From: Lachnospiraceae bacterium
GTDB lineage: Bacteria > Bacillota > Clostridia > Lachnospirales > Lachnospiraceae
Assembly: GCA_021199495.1 (NCBI GenBank)
Contig: JAJQHY010000015.1
Location: 56,374-120,373 of the forward strand
Reading direction: 5' to 3'
Length of the DNA: 64,000 nt
Below are positions 1-9,844 of the stretch, piece by piece; the first letter of the stretch is position 1, and each line of letters opens with the position of its first letter. Made by a program: the position numbers and the translations under genes. A model generated the notes under the pieces. The model saw only the letters and a program-made list of their open reading frames with translations. It did no database searches and was not told the DNA's origin.

Positions 1-2624
1 ACCGCTTCCATTGCCTTCGGAATACCGGCCGGATTTTTGCCGCCGGCCTGTGCCATATTGGGCCTGCCGCCACCTCCGCCGCCAACCATGGAAGCAATAC
101 TCTTAATCATGTTGCCGGCATGCGCGCCTTTCTTCACAGCATCATCCGTAGCCATGGCAATCAGATTGACCTTCCCCTCGTACTCACTTGCCAGCACAAC
201 AACGCCTTCTCCAAGCTTTTCCTTAAGCTGATCGCCCAGATCACGCAGGCCATGCATATCAACGCCCGCTACCGCCCTTGCGATAAACTTCACGCCTTTC
301 ACTTCCTTCACCTGATCGGTGACACCGCCGAGGGATGCCTGCGCCGCCTTTGCCTTCAGGGATTCATTTTCAGACTGCGCAGTCTTTAAATCAGACATCA
401 GATGACGAATTCTGTCAGCCGCCTCGGAAGGTGAAATCTTAAGCACCTGCGTGATGCCACTTAAGATATCCTCAAGATACTCATAATATTTCAATACGCC
501 TGTTCCTGTAACAGCCTCAATTCTGCGTACGCCGGCAGCCACACCGGATTCTGACAGGATTTTGAAGCTGCCGATCACGGAAGTATTCTCTACATGTGTG
601 CCGCCGCAGAATTCCTTGGAGTAATCTCCCATCTCCACAACACGGACAGTTTCCCCGTATTTTTCACCGAACAGCGCCATGGCGCCGGTCTTTTTGGCCT
701 CCTCGATCGAAAGAATCTCTGTCACGACCGGAAGTGCCTCCTCAATTTTCTCATTAACCTTACGCTCTACTTCTTTGATTTCCTCACGCGTCATGGCGGA
801 GAAATGAGAAAAGTCAAAGCGAAGCCTCTCACCGTCCACAAAGGAGCCGGACTGCTCCACATGGGTACCCAGCGTATCCCGCAGCGCTTTCTGCAACAGG
901 TGTGTCGCGGAGTGATTTTTGCAGGTGTTTGCGCGGTTTAAGGTATCCACCTTCAGTGTCACGGTATCACCGACTTTCACCATACCGGAGGTCACCACAC
1001 CGACATGGCCCACCTTGCCGCCCAAAAGCTTCACGGTATCTTTTACCTCAAACGAAAAACCTTCCGCAGAAATAACGCCGATATCTCCCTGCTGGCCGCC
1101 CATCGTCGCGTAAAAAGGTGTTTCTGCTACGATCAATGTCGCGGTTTCCCCATCGCTGACCGCTTCCACAACCTCGGTTTCCGTGGTCAGTGCCAGCACC
1201 TCTGAGGTATACTCCAGATGATCATATCCCACGAACTGAGAAGTAATGGCCGGATCAATCTGCTCATATACTGTCGCGTCCGCGCCCATGTAATTGGTGG
1301 TTTTTCTGGCTTTTCTGGCGGTCTCGCGCTGCAGCTGCATCAGGCGCTCAAAGCCCTGCTCATCCAGATCAAAGCCCTGCTCATGAATAATCTCTTCTGT
1401 CAGATCAACGGGGAAGCCATAGGTGTCATACAGCTTGAACGCATCCTCGCCCTTTAAGAGCTTTTCCTTTGTATCGGCCATTCGCTTCTCCATGGCAGTT
1501 AATATGGAAAGTCCCTGGTCGATGGTCTTGTTAAACTTATGCTCCTCCTGTGTCAGAACATTTAAAATAAATTCCTTCTTCTCCTCCAGCTCCGGATAGC
1601 CGTCCTCGCACTCATGAATCACCGTTTTAGAGAGCTCTGCCAGGAACTCACCCTGAATGCCAAGCTTTCTGCCATGGCGGGCAGCACGGCGAATCAGACG
1701 ACGCAGCACGTAACCTCTGCCCTCGTTGCTGGGCATGATACCATCGGAAATCATAAAGGTTGAGGAACGGATGTGATCTGTAATCAGACGGATGGACTCG
1801 TCTTTCACCGGATCGGTCTCATACTCCGTATGAGCCAGCTCGCAGATACGGTCGCGAATGGCCTTCATGGTATCGATATCAAAGACCGTGTCCACGTCCT
1901 GCACGACCACAGCCAGACGCTCCAGACCCATACCGGTATCAATGTTTTTCTGTTTCAGTTCAGAATAGTGGCCATGGCCGTCATTATCGTACTGCGTAAA
2001 AACATCGTTCCAGACTTCCATGAAACGGTCACAGTCGCAGCCAACACCGCACGTTGGTTTGCCGCAGCCGTACTTCTCTCCGCGATCATAATAAATCTCG
2101 GAGCAGGGACCACAGGGACCAGCGCCGTGCTCCCAGAAATTGTCGCATTTGCCGTCCGCGTCTCTGTAAAAACGTGTGATTTTTTCCGCCGGGACGCCGA
2201 TCTCCTCTGTCCAGATACGGAATGCTTCCTCATCCTCAAAATAGATGGACGGATAAAGTCTCTCCGGATCCATGCCGACGACCTCGGTCAGAAACTCCCA
2301 GCTGAAGTGAATGGCCTCACTCTTAAAATAATCACCAAAAGAGAAGTTCCCCAGCATCTCAAAAAAAGTCAGGTGGCGGGCGGTCTTGCCAACGTTCTCA
2401 ATGTCTCCTGTACGGACGCACTTCTGACAGGTCGTCACTCTGCGCCTGGGCGGAATCTCCTGTCCGGTAAAATACGGCTTTAAGGGAGCCATGCCGGAAT
2501 TGATAATCAGCAGGGAATTGTCATTGTGCGGCACGAGAGAAAAACTCTTCATCTTAAGATGATCCTTGCTCTCGAAAAAATCAAGGAACATTCTTCTCAG
2601 TTCGTTAACACCATATGGTTTCAA
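1..2624 (-). CDS. alaS: Alanyl-tRNA synthetase, 3' end cut by window edge
   Basis: Cytoplasmic enzyme that charges tRNA-Ala with alanine and edits mischarged Ser/Gly. About 874 codons are visible and no stop is reached; since AlaRS is normally about 875-880 residues, only the last few residues are missing. Visible signatures are the class II core (SLVPHNDNSLL near the N terminus, RRLIRRAARHG), the editing-domain zinc motifs HSATH and CGGTH, and the C-terminal glycine-rich GGGGGGRPNMAQAGG. The start is taken as TTG at 2622-2624, giving LKPYGVNELRRMFLDFF, because a GGAGG lies about nine bases upstream; the first in-frame ATG (codon 12) would cut into the conserved N terminus. It lies 33 bases downstream of glyS on the same strand, so the two synthetases are probably cotranscribed. 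No T-box leader is visible. Confidence 0.97.
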   Translation of the reverse strand, partial: MKPYGVNELRRMFLDFFESKDHLKMKSFSLVPHNDNSLLIINSGMAPLKPYFTGQEIPPRRRVTTCQKCVRTGDIENVGKTARHLTFFEMLGNFSFGDYFKSEAIHFSWEFLTEVVGMDPERLYPSIYFEDEEAFRIWTEEIGVPAEKITRFYRDADGKCDNFWEHGAGPCGPCSEIYYDRGEKYGCGKPTCGVGCDCDRFMEVWNDVFTQYDNDGHGHYSELKQKNIDTGMGLERLAVVVQDVDTVFDIDTMKAIRDRICELAHTEYETDPVKDESIRLITDHIRSSTFMISDGIMPSNEGRGYVLRRLIRRAARHGRKLGIQGEFLAELSKTVIHECEDGYPELEEKKEFILNVLTQEEHKFNKTIDQGLSILTAMEKRMADTKEKLLKGEDAFKLYDTYGFPVDLTEEIIHEQGFDLDEQGFERLMQLQRETARKARKTTNYMGADATVYEQIDPAITSQFVGYDHLEYTSEVLALTTETEVVEAVSDGETATLIVAETPFYATMGGQQGDIGVISAEGFSFEVKDTVKLLGGKVGHVGVVTSGMVKVGDTVTLKVDTLNRANTCKNHSATHLLQKALRDTLGTHVEQSGSFVDGERLRFDFSHFSAMTREEIKEVERKVNEKIEEALPVVTEILSIEEAKKTGAMALFGEKYGETVRVVEMGDYSKEFCGGTHVENTSVIGSFKILSESGVAAGVRRIEAVTGTGVLKYYEYLEDILSGITQVLKISPSEAADRIRHLMSDLKTAQSENESLKAKAAQASLGGVTDQVKEVKGVKFIARAVAGVDMHGLRDLGDQLKEKLGEGVVVLASEYEGKVNLIAMATDDAVKKGAHAGNMIKSIASMVGGGGGGRPNMAQAGGKNPAGIPKAMEA

Positions 2625-2657
2625 GGTTCATTTCCTCCAAATAAGAATATTGGTTGA

Positions 2658-4046
2658 TTAAAATGTAAATTTCTCCGCGAAATAGCTGTCCAGATCCGCG
2701 ATGGCGACCCGTTCCTGCGCCATGGTATCACGGTCACGCACGGTTACGCAGCCGTCGGTCTCAGAATCGAAATCGTAAGTCACGCAGAAAGGCGTGCCGA
2801 TCTCGTCCTGGCGGCGGTAGCGCTTGCCGATGTTGCCGCGGTCATCATATTCACAGTTATACTTTTTGCAAAGATCCGTATAGATTTTGGTGGCGCCGTC
2901 CGCCAGCTTTTTGGACAGAGGAAGAACACCGATCTTCACCGGTGCAATGGCCGGATGGAAATGCAGAATATTGCGCACATCGCCGCCCTCCAGCTCTTCC
3001 TCATCATAGGCGGAGCAAAGGAACGCCAGCACCACACGGTCCGCACCCAGAGAAGGCTCAATCACATAAGGAATGTATTTCGTCTTCTTCTCATCGTCAA
3101 AATAGGTCAGATCCTGGCCGGACACCTTCTGGTGACAGGTCAGATCATAGTCTGTTCTGTCCGCGATACCCCACAGCTCGCCCCAGCCGAAGGGGAAGAG
3201 GAACTCAATATCTGTGGTTGCCTTGGAATAGAAGCTCAGCTCCTCCTTCTCATGGTCTCTGACACGAAGCTCTTCTTCTTTCAGGCCAAGTGACTTCAGC
3301 CAGTTGATGCAGAAGCTCCTCCAGTAATCAAACCATTCCAGATCTGTATCCGGCTCGCAGAAAAACTCCAGCTCCATCTGCTCGAACTCTCTGGTGCGGA
3401 AGGTAAAGTTACCGGGCGTGATCTCGTTACGGAAGGATTTACCGATCTGGCCGATGCCAAAGGGAATCTTTTTGCGGCTTGTCCGCTGCACGTTTTTGAA
3501 GTTCACAAAAATGCCCTGCGCGGTTTCCGGACGCAGGTATACTGTATTTTTGGCATCCTCGGTAACGCCCTGGAAGGTCTTGAACATCAGGTTGAACTGA
3601 CGGATATCGGTGAAATTATGCTTGCCGCAGCTGGGACAGGGAATGTGATGCTCCTCGATATACGCCTGCATTTTCTCATTGGACCAGCCGTCAAGGCTCT
3701 CAGACAGTACAATGCCGTTTGCCTTATTAAAGTCTTCAATCAGCTGGTCGGCGCGGAAGCGCTCATGGCATTCCTTGCAGTCCATTAACGGATCAGAGAA
3801 GCCGCCCAGATGACCGCTGGCCACCCAGGTCTGGGGATTCATTAAAATTGCGCAGTCCACACCCACATTGTAGGGATTTTCCTGCACAAATTTCTGCCAC
3901 CAGGCTTTTTTGACGTTATTTTTCAACTCTACGCCGAGATTGCCGTAGTCCCAGGTATTGGCCAGGCCGCCGTAAATCTCGGATCCCGGATAGATGAAGC
4001 CTCTGGCGGAAGCCAGGGCTTTGATTTTGTCCATTGATTTTTCCAT
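2658..4046 (-). CDS. glyS: Glycyl-tRNA synthetase, single-chain dimeric type
   Basis: Charges tRNA-Gly with glycine in the cytoplasm. The 462-residue length and N terminus ([21 protein letters not shown]) match the homodimeric alpha2 class II enzyme (GlyQS/GRS1 type) and not the two-subunit glyQ+glyS form. Class II motifs are visible: [21 protein letters not shown] (motif 2 region) and [10 protein letters not shown] (motif 3 region), followed by the C-terminal anticodon-binding domain starting near [11 protein letters not shown] zinc-finger-like insertion with CKECHERF and CPSCGKH is seen between the motifs. The ATG at 4046 has GGAG seven bases upstream. It is followed closely by alaS. Upstream lies an intergenic repeat (4075-4322), not a recognisable T-box. 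Confidence 0.97.
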   Translation of the reverse strand: MEKSMDKIKALASARGFIYPGSEIYGGLANTWDYGNLGVELKNNVKKAWWQKFVQENPYNVGVDCAILMNPQTWVASGHLGGFSDPLMDCKECHERFRADQLIEDFNKANGIVLSESLDGWSNEKMQAYIEEHHIPCPSCGKHNFTDIRQFNLMFKTFQGVTEDAKNTVYLRPETAQGIFVNFKNVQRTSRKKIPFGIGQIGKSFRNEITPGNFTFRTREFEQMELEFFCEPDTDLEWFDYWRSFCINWLKSLGLKEEELRVRDHEKEELSFYSKATTDIEFLFPFGWGELWGIADRTDYDLTCHQKVSGQDLTYFDDEKKTKYIPYVIEPSLGADRVVLAFLCSAYDEEELEGGDVRNILHFHPAIAPVKIGVLPLSKKLADGATKIYTDLCKKYNCEYDDRGNIGKRYRRQDEIGTPFCVTYDFDSETDGCVTVRDRDTMAQERVAIADLDSYFAEKFTF

Positions 4047-4074
4047 AAACTATCTCCTCATTGAAATTGATTTG

Positions 4075-4322
4075 TATGATACAAGGGACAAAAGGTCACA
4101 AATCGAATGCTTACGCATGGTACGCCCTTCGGGTGTGCATTCGTATTTTTGACCTTAGGGACCGCAACGACATGAGAAAGGAGCCAATTTGGCCGTTTTT
4201 CAGGTCAAATTGTGCGGATTTCGAACAGCCCAGGCTGCCCTCTCTTGCCGCATAGCGGCAATTCACCTTGTGGCGTCATGGATTGTGGGAGCGTCTTTTG
4301 CGAAGCAATCCATGGTATCATA
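4075..4322 (+). repeat. Dispersed intergenic multi-hairpin repeat, copy A
   Basis: Longest of three near-complete copies of a repeat (others at 22179-22356 and 9699-9844, both inverted relative to this one; remnant at 21461-21486). The ends are TATGATAC and GTATCATA, an inverted pair. Inside are a hairpin built on GGTCA...TGACC and CGAATGC...GCATTCG, a central segment reading GGGACCGCAACGACATGAG then AAAGGAGCCAATTTGGCC, and a terminal hairpin ATGGATTG...CAATCCAT. Compared with the 22 kb copy, this one has two extra internal blocks: a hairpin extension ending GCCCTTCGGGTGTG near 4120-4140, and about 45 bases near 4215-4260. It sits between the lipoprotein stop and the glyS start. Function unknown; it may be a MITE-like non-autonomous element or a structured RNA repeat. 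Confidence 0.8.
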
Positions 4323-4340
4323 CCCCTTTTGTCACCCTAA

Positions 4341-4916
4341 TCATTTATAAACTACGTAGTATGGCCCTGTGCTCTCGCTCAGCGGGGCCACTGAGTAGTC
4401 GTCTGTCAGTTCCAGGTTCGTACTGAAATACATGATTTTGCCAGGACAGCATACCGCAATCACTTCATTCCAGATAAAGATGTCATAATCCGTCCGGCTC
4501 ACATCCGAAAGAATGATCTGTGAGTCATCCTTTACAGAATTCACAGTCACTTTCAGCCTGTAATTATCGTCAAACGCGGAAGAAATGGTGCCCAGATAAC
4601 AGGATGTATCCATAAACGTCTCGTAATCTGAAGCTGAATCCATCTCGTAGGTAAAACGGATTACGCCGGCAGTGACCTCCGCCGACTGCACGCGGATACC
4701 AAGTCCGGTCTGATCCGCTTCCTCGTCTGCCATCTGCGTCAGTTCGTCCACATCATAATAGGACTCCTCGAAATCTGTCACAATCGTATACGTCAGGCTC
4801 TGATCCTTTGCCAGCTCAATCGTGTCCCGGTCGAACGTACTGATCTCGCTCGTCTGACAGCCGGTCAGAAACATGCTGACAATCAGGACCGCAGGCAGAA
4901 TGTGTCTGATTTTCAT
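4341..4916 (-). CDS. Predicted lipoprotein of unknown function
   Basis: A 191-residue protein with a lipoprotein signal peptide: basic MKIRH, a hydrophobic stretch, then the lipobox LTGC with the lipidated cysteine near residue 20. It should be anchored on the outer face of the membrane. The mature part is acidic, soluble-looking and has no repeats or catalytic motif I recognise. The start has AGAGGTGACGAG just upstream. It is downstream of recO's upstream neighbour direction: recO ends at 4989 on the same strand with 72 bases between, so readthrough from era-recO is possible. A role in envelope function is inference from the lipobox only. Confidence 0.8.
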   Translation of the reverse strand: MKIRHILPAVLIVSMFLTGCQTSEISTFDRDTIELAKDQSLTYTIVTDFEESYYDVDELTQMADEEADQTGLGIRVQSAEVTAGVIRFTYEMDSASDYETFMDTSCYLGTISSAFDDNYRLKVTVNSVKDDSQIILSDVSRTDYDIFIWNEVIAVCCPGKIMYFSTNLELTDDYSVAPLSESTGPYYVVYK

Positions 4917-4988
4917 TACTCGTCACCTCTTTGATGCACAATGCTCTACGCCTTATCCGCTATATTATAACGAATTCAATTCTATTTT

Positions 4989-5639
4989 TCAACCTGAGGA
5001 TTCCAATATTTCAAGGCTTTTGAATTTCTGACCAATGCAGCGGGCGCAATACTCCTTTGCGCAGCCGATCAGCTGGCATAAAACCTCTTCAGAAAGGCGA
5101 AAGCTGTACAGTTTCTCCACCGTAGAGCTGACAATATAGCTGATCGCGTAGCCGCAGTTGCTGTCAGTTGAAACGCTTTTTAAAAGCCCTGGGAACTCCC
5201 CGTTAACGGCGATGGCTTTGATCTCAAAAACCGCTCTCACCAGCCTTTTATCATAAGCCGGATGAATCAGAGCCCGCAGGGACTGGTAAAGGAGCTTTAA
5301 GAGCTCTCTGTCGTCGTTATTCTCCCTTCCGTAATAATCCGCAATTTCCAGAAAATAAAATCCGTAACAGGCCTTTTCATAATCCGTGCGCAGCTGTTCA
5401 AAATACTGGTCGATATGTACCCCCTGAAGATTGTATGCCTGTCTGCCCGGATACAGTTCAAATTCACCGAAACAAAACGGACAGGCAGCCGCCAGAAAAC
5501 GGCTGTTCGGCCGACGCGCTCCCCTGACAAAGGCCGGGATTTTCCCCGTTTCCTTTGTCAGCAGCACTATACGCTTGTCATACTCTCCGATCGGTTCCGC
5601 TTTCAGAACCATACCGGTCACTTTCATGATATCCTGCAT
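4989..5639 (-). CDS. recO: DNA repair protein RecO
   Basis: RecF-pathway mediator that anneals ssDNA and helps load RecA on SSB-coated ssDNA. The N terminus (MKVTGMVLKAEPIGEYDKRIVLLT) is the OB fold typical of RecO, followed by the helical domain with the family pattern FYFLEIADYYGRENNDDRELLKLLY. The four-cysteine zinc cluster of many RecO proteins is not clear: only scattered cysteines are seen near the C terminus (CAKEYCARC). I take the ATG at 5639 (MQDIMKVTG), which gives 216 residues. An in-frame GTG at 5687 would add 16 residues that do not resemble RecO. It follows era on the same strand, an arrangement common in Firmicutes. Confidence 0.9.
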   Translation of the reverse strand: MQDIMKVTGMVLKAEPIGEYDKRIVLLTKETGKIPAFVRGARRPNSRFLAAACPFCFGEFELYPGRQAYNLQGVHIDQYFEQLRTDYEKACYGFYFLEIADYYGRENNDDRELLKLLYQSLRALIHPAYDKRLVRAVFEIKAIAVNGEFPGLLKSVSTDSNCGYAISYIVSSTVEKLYSFRLSEEVLCQLIGCAKEYCARCIGQKFKSLEILESSG

Positions 5640-5726
5640 GACAGCCCTTTGGCCTCCTCTTTCAATCGGACAAACTTTCCGAAGCACTCTGTATTCCGTG
5701 TAATCTGCATTCCGCTAATTCAGACT

Positions 5727-6626
5727 CTATCTGGCATCCTTCGGGTCGTAACCAAAGTTTTTCAGCTGAATGTCGCTGTCCCGCCAGTCCTTTTTGACTT
5801 TGACCCAAAGCTTTAAATTGACCTGCATTTCCACCAGATCCTCGATATCGGGCCTGGCCGCAGAACCAATCTTTTTGAGCATACTGCCGCCCTTGCCGAT
5901 GATCATGCCCTTGTGCGAGTCCTTTTCACAGACAATCGTAGCGTCAATGTCCACGATATGTTCTCTGTATTTCATGCTGTCCACACAGACTGCAACGCCG
6001 TGCGGAATCTCCTCTCCCATCAGCCGCAGAATCTTTTCGCGGATCAGTTCCGAAACAATCTGGCGGACGGGCTGATCTGTGACTGTATCCTCATCATAAA
6101 AATATTCTCCCTCCGGCAGATACTGGAAAATGCACGTCAGAAGGGTGTCCACATTGGTGCCGTGTTTGGCGGAAACCGGTATGATGTCGTCAAAATCCAT
6201 CAGATGGCGGTAGGTTTCAATCACCGGGGCAATTTCCGCTTTCTTCACTGTATCTACCTTATTGATGACAAGGATTTTGGGTGTCTTTGTCTGCTTCAGT
6301 TTTTCTAAAATCGCCTCTTCGCCGGCACCGATATGTGTATCAGGCTCTACCAGCCAGAGGATAACATCCACCTCGGACAGGGTTTTGTTCGCCACAGAGA
6401 CCATGTATTCGCCCAGCTTATTTCTGGATTTGTGAATGCCGGGTGTGTCCAGAAAGACAATCTGGCCTTTGTCGCAGGTATAGACTGTCTGGATGCGGTT
6501 GCGCGTTGTCTGCGGTTTTTTGGAGGTAATGGCAATTTTCTGACCGATGATGTGGTTCATCAGGGTAGACTTGCCGACGTTGGGGCGGCCGATGATGGTG
6601 GCGAAGCCGGATTTTTGATGTTCCAT
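5727..6626 (-). CDS. era: GTPase Era
   Basis: Essential GTPase that binds the 3' end of 16S rRNA and assists 30S maturation. The 299-residue length is standard. G motifs are visible in order: GRPNVGKST (G1, about residue 13), TTRNR (G2), DTPG (G3), NKVD (G4) and SAKHG (G5). The C-terminal KH domain is marked by MIIGKGGSMLKKIGSAARPDIE. The ATG at 6626 follows an AGGAAGAG. It sits 87 bases upstream of recO. The 112 bases separating it from the M16 peptidase gene contain a 12-bp inverted repeat (CATCAGAAAAGA / TCTTTTCTGATG). Confidence 0.97.
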   Translation of the reverse strand: MEHQKSGFATIIGRPNVGKSTLMNHIIGQKIAITSKKPQTTRNRIQTVYTCDKGQIVFLDTPGIHKSRNKLGEYMVSVANKTLSEVDVILWLVEPDTHIGAGEEAILEKLKQTKTPKILVINKVDTVKKAEIAPVIETYRHLMDFDDIIPVSAKHGTNVDTLLTCIFQYLPEGEYFYDEDTVTDQPVRQIVSELIREKILRLMGEEIPHGVAVCVDSMKYREHIVDIDATIVCEKDSHKGMIIGKGGSMLKKIGSAARPDIEDLVEMQVNLKLWVKVKKDWRDSDIQLKNFGYDPKDAR

Positions 6627-6738
6627 TATATTTATACTCTTCCTGTTTCCGAAGCTGTCATCAGAAAAGAACGGCTCTCAGCTCATCGCGAATGTTCGCC
6701 TTATCTTTTCTGATGTCATCTTCTGCTTTGTTCAAGGT

Positions 6739-9663
6739 TTACAGATATTGCTCAACGGTTTCAAAAATCTCTTTGTTCTGCTGGATTTTCTCCGCGTTTC
6801 CAACAACGCAGAGGGCGCCGTCTTCCATGAAGGCTTCCACATAGGCAGAGAGGCCGCGCAGTACATCCGGCGTGCAGCTTAACAGTTCATCCCGTTCTTC
6901 CTGCATTTTTTCGTAGGATTTGCCGTTCATATAGGCGGACAACGACATATTGCCCAGCCCCTGCGGGGTCAACGGGGTGTCGAGTTCACTGACTGCGCCA
7001 ATGATATACTGGGTCATGGTGCGCTCGTCAAGCTCCAGATTTGCAATCGCTTCTGCCGCGTTTTCGTATACTTCAACTGTACGCTTCAGATGCGGGTCAC
7101 GATAAGAGACAAAATAACTGTCGCCGTTTAAGCCAAAACGAAGCATACAGCCATAGGCGCCGCCCTTCACACGCACCTGTGTCCAGAGATATGCATAGCT
7201 TAACATGGTTTTGAGCACCCGCAGCGCGCCGGTATATTTAAGGCCATTCTTTTTGAAGTTCCCGGCACGGCAGACATACTGCACCTGTCCGGAGGTCATA
7301 AAGCCTTCCTGCTTTTTCGATACTGTCGGCTCATAGGTTCCGCTTTCCACCTGCGTCGTGAATAAATGAGAAGCAAAACCTTCGATCTCCTTCATCACAC
7401 ATGCAATCCCCGACTCCTCAGCAGTGATATCCACCATGAGATTTTCTTTTCTGAAAAGGATCTCGCAGAGTTTCTGAAGCGAGCGTGCAGTCTCCTCCTG
7501 CCCTTTTAAATCCCGCTGGGTCAGACTGCTTAAGAAACGATACGACTCCAGTCCGGAAAGCTCCTCCTGCACAGCGGCTGTCTTACTGAAATAAGACATG
7601 GCACGTGTGGCAGCAACCTGATTTCCCGCCTGCATCAGACCGCTCGCCGCTTCACTCTTTGTTTCCAGCAGAATCTCCTGCAGTCTCTTTAAGTCAGAAA
7701 AATCCGTATCCATGATCACTTCCCTGATCAGTTCAACCGTGTCCGGAATATCCTCATAAAGTGCCTTGGCCTTCATGTCAAACGTCAGAATGATTTTCTT
7801 TTCCTTCTGACTGTTCTGATAAAGATTGACGGTTGGCTCCATGCTGCCGCAGACCAGATTAATCTCATTATACAGATCCCCATAACTGTAGCGGGCAGTA
7901 TCCATCATCATCAGTACATTCTTCAGAATGGGCAGGTACGGCACCAGCTCCTGCGGCACATGCTGCGCATCAAAGCTCATGCGCAGGTACACAATGCCAT
8001 TGGTATAAAGCGGATGCGTCAGCACTTTGATATCACCGCAGGCTCTGACATCATTCACCGGGCGCAGTGCTTCTTTTTTCAGGTCCTCCACCTTCAGCAA
8101 TGGTATGGTAGCAAGCGCCTCGTCAGAATCCTCTCGATCCTGATAAACGCGCAGATTCTTTTCTTTATCAATAATATTCTGAATTTCCTCAGGGCTTAAG
8201 GCCGCCTTCTTTTCAGCCAGCTTACGTGCAAACGCGGCATCACGTTTCGCGGTCAGTCCCTCCTCAGGAACCATCACCACCACGCTTCTGTGCGGATTAT
8301 TCAGAAAATACGTCTCGACCAGCTGCTCAAAGTAGCCCTCAGAAACCTTCTTTTTCAGATTCTCATAAATATCATTCAATTCCAGGGATTGAAACGGCGC
8401 ATCGTCAGAATAATTCCATGTGCCCATGGCCTGCAGACCCATAATCAGGCCCTTCGGCCAGCGCCCGCAGTCATTTTCCTTATACTGAAATTCCTGGCAG
8501 TGGATAGCAGCGGTGAGCGTCTTCTTGTCAAGCCCCTCTTTTACCGCCTTTGTCAGTGTGTCTGTAATAATCTCTTCAAATTCTGCTGCCCTGCTTTCAT
8601 CCGCATCTTTCGCGATAATGCTGAAATACGGCTGCAGAATCTCGTTTTCCACCGTGGAATAGACATCCTGCCCGATTCCGGCGTCCACTAACGCCTGTCT
8701 GACGATTGCCCCCGGAGAAGAGCAGAGTGCATAATCCAGAATCTCCAGAGCCGTCGCGGTCTCCTCATCCAAACATGTGCCAATTGAAACATTGTAAGAC
8801 AGATATGCCTTCTCTTTCGTCTCCTCTCCTTCCATCACTGGGTAAGGCTTCTGCACATACACAGGCGCTGCAAACGGTTTCTGAAGACGAACCGCGGTAT
8901 CCATTTCCAGGTACTCAAACTGATTCAGATAATGCTCATGTATAAAAAGAAGCTTCTCCCACAAATCCAACGCGCCATACAGATAGATATAGCTGTTGGA
9001 AGGATGATACAGGGTGCGGTGAAAGTCCAGAAACTGCTCGTAGCTTAAATCCGGAATGCATTCCGGGTCGCCGCCGCTCTCCAGGCCGTAGCAGGTATCC
9101 GGATAGAGCGAATTCATAATTTCTCTGGCAAAGACGTCATCCGCGCTGGAAAAGGCGCCCTTCATCTCATTGTAAACCACACCGTTGACGGTCAGCGGCG
9201 CATCCGGGCTTTCCATTTCATAGTGCCAGCCCTCCTGCAGGAAAATATTCTCCTCCCGGTAAATATTCGGGAAAAACACCGCGTCCAGATAAATATGCAT
9301 CAGATTCTGGAAATCCTTGTCATTGCAGCTCGCGATCGGATAAAGCGTGCGGTCCGAATAGGTCATGGCATTTAAAAATGTATTGAGCGACCCCTTCGCC
9401 AGCTCGATAAACGGATCCTTGACAGGGAATTCTTTGGAGCCGCAGAGCACACTGTGCTCCAGAATGTGCGGAACACCAGTTGAATCCGCGGGCGGTGTGC
9501 GGAAGCCGATATAAAATACCTTATTGTCATCCTCATTCAGAACGGCGGCAATTCTCGCCCCGGTTTTGATATGGCGGAGCCTTAAGACCGTAGAGTGCAG
9601 ATCGTGGCTTTCCCGCTCCTCCTCCAGGGAATAATACTGCAGTGTTTCTTCTCTTTTCGTCAT
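6739..9663 (-). CDS. M16C (PreP/insulinase-like) zinc metallopeptidase
   Basis: Large single-chain clamshell metallopeptidase of 974 residues, the usual length of M16C enzymes (PreP, falcilysin). The inverted zinc motif HILEH is at residues 66-70, and the distal glutamate lies in VVYNEMKGAF. The C-terminal half has the domain expected for the second half-shell, with KGGAYGCMLRFGLNGDSYFVSYRDP matching the R/Y substrate-binding region of the family. No signal peptide is seen, so a cytoplasmic peptide-degrading role is the simplest reading. It lies upstream of era on the same strand. Physiological substrate cannot be read from the sequence. Confidence 0.93.
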   Translation of the reverse strand: MTKREETLQYYSLEEERESHDLHSTVLRLRHIKTGARIAAVLNEDDNKVFYIGFRTPPADSTGVPHILEHSVLCGSKEFPVKDPFIELAKGSLNTFLNAMTYSDRTLYPIASCNDKDFQNLMHIYLDAVFFPNIYREENIFLQEGWHYEMESPDAPLTVNGVVYNEMKGAFSSADDVFAREIMNSLYPDTCYGLESGGDPECIPDLSYEQFLDFHRTLYHPSNSYIYLYGALDLWEKLLFIHEHYLNQFEYLEMDTAVRLQKPFAAPVYVQKPYPVMEGEETKEKAYLSYNVSIGTCLDEETATALEILDYALCSSPGAIVRQALVDAGIGQDVYSTVENEILQPYFSIIAKDADESRAAEFEEIITDTLTKAVKEGLDKKTLTAAIHCQEFQYKENDCGRWPKGLIMGLQAMGTWNYSDDAPFQSLELNDIYENLKKKVSEGYFEQLVETYFLNNPHRSVVVMVPEEGLTAKRDAAFARKLAEKKAALSPEEIQNIIDKEKNLRVYQDREDSDEALATIPLLKVEDLKKEALRPVNDVRACGDIKVLTHPLYTNGIVYLRMSFDAQHVPQELVPYLPILKNVLMMMDTARYSYGDLYNEINLVCGSMEPTVNLYQNSQKEKKIILTFDMKAKALYEDIPDTVELIREVIMDTDFSDLKRLQEILLETKSEAASGLMQAGNQVAATRAMSYFSKTAAVQEELSGLESYRFLSSLTQRDLKGQEETARSLQKLCEILFRKENLMVDITAEESGIACVMKEIEGFASHLFTTQVESGTYEPTVSKKQEGFMTSGQVQYVCRAGNFKKNGLKYTGALRVLKTMLSYAYLWTQVRVKGGAYGCMLRFGLNGDSYFVSYRDPHLKRTVEVYENAAEAIANLELDERTMTQYIIGAVSELDTPLTPQGLGNMSLSAYMNGKSYEKMQEERDELLSCTPDVLRGLSAYVEAFMEDGALCVVGNAEKIQQNKEIFETVEQYL

Positions 9664-9698
9664 GTTTTTACCTCGTGTTTGATATATAGCTGAAACAA

Positions 9699-9844
9699 AA
9701 TGTAATGATACTATGGATTGCTTCGCAAAATACGCTGCTGTGCATAAGTTCGATTACGAAAATCGCAGATTTTCTATCTCACTTATCCCGCAATCGAATG
9801 CACGCATTCAATTTATGATCTTTGGTCCCTTGTATCATTACATT
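9699..9844 (-). repeat. Dispersed intergenic repeat, copy C (short form)
   Basis: Copy of the repeat described at 4075-4322, in inverted orientation. The ends are a perfect 13-bp inverted repeat, AATGTAATGATAC on the left and GTATCATTACATT on the right. It shares the ATGGATTGCTTCGCAAAA end (here CTATGGATTGCTTCGC), the CGAATGC...GCATTC hairpin and the GGTCCCTTGTATCA end, but the central block (GACATGAG...AAAGGAGCC) seen in the other copies is missing and replaced by a different hairpin. It lies upstream of the M16 peptidase gene. Confidence 0.7.

Noticed and set aside
1773..2483. Plus-strand ORF of 236 codons opposite alaS
   Set aside because: Antisense shadow of the conserved alaS coding sequence.
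4140..4200. GGGACCGCAACGAC in the glyS upstream gap as a T-box antiterminator
   Set aside because: It resembles the T-box GGNACCGCG only loosely, no specifier stem or terminator was found, and the same sequence occurs in copy B of the repeat next to potassium genes.
5640..5687. Longer RecO from GTG 5687
   Set aside because: The added residues do not match RecO, and the internal ATG restores the usual N terminus.
6627..6738. A 22-codon minus-strand frame (TTG AAC AAA GCA...) between the M16 gene and era
   Set aside because: No ribosome-binding site, non-ATG start and no recognisable sequence; left as intergenic.
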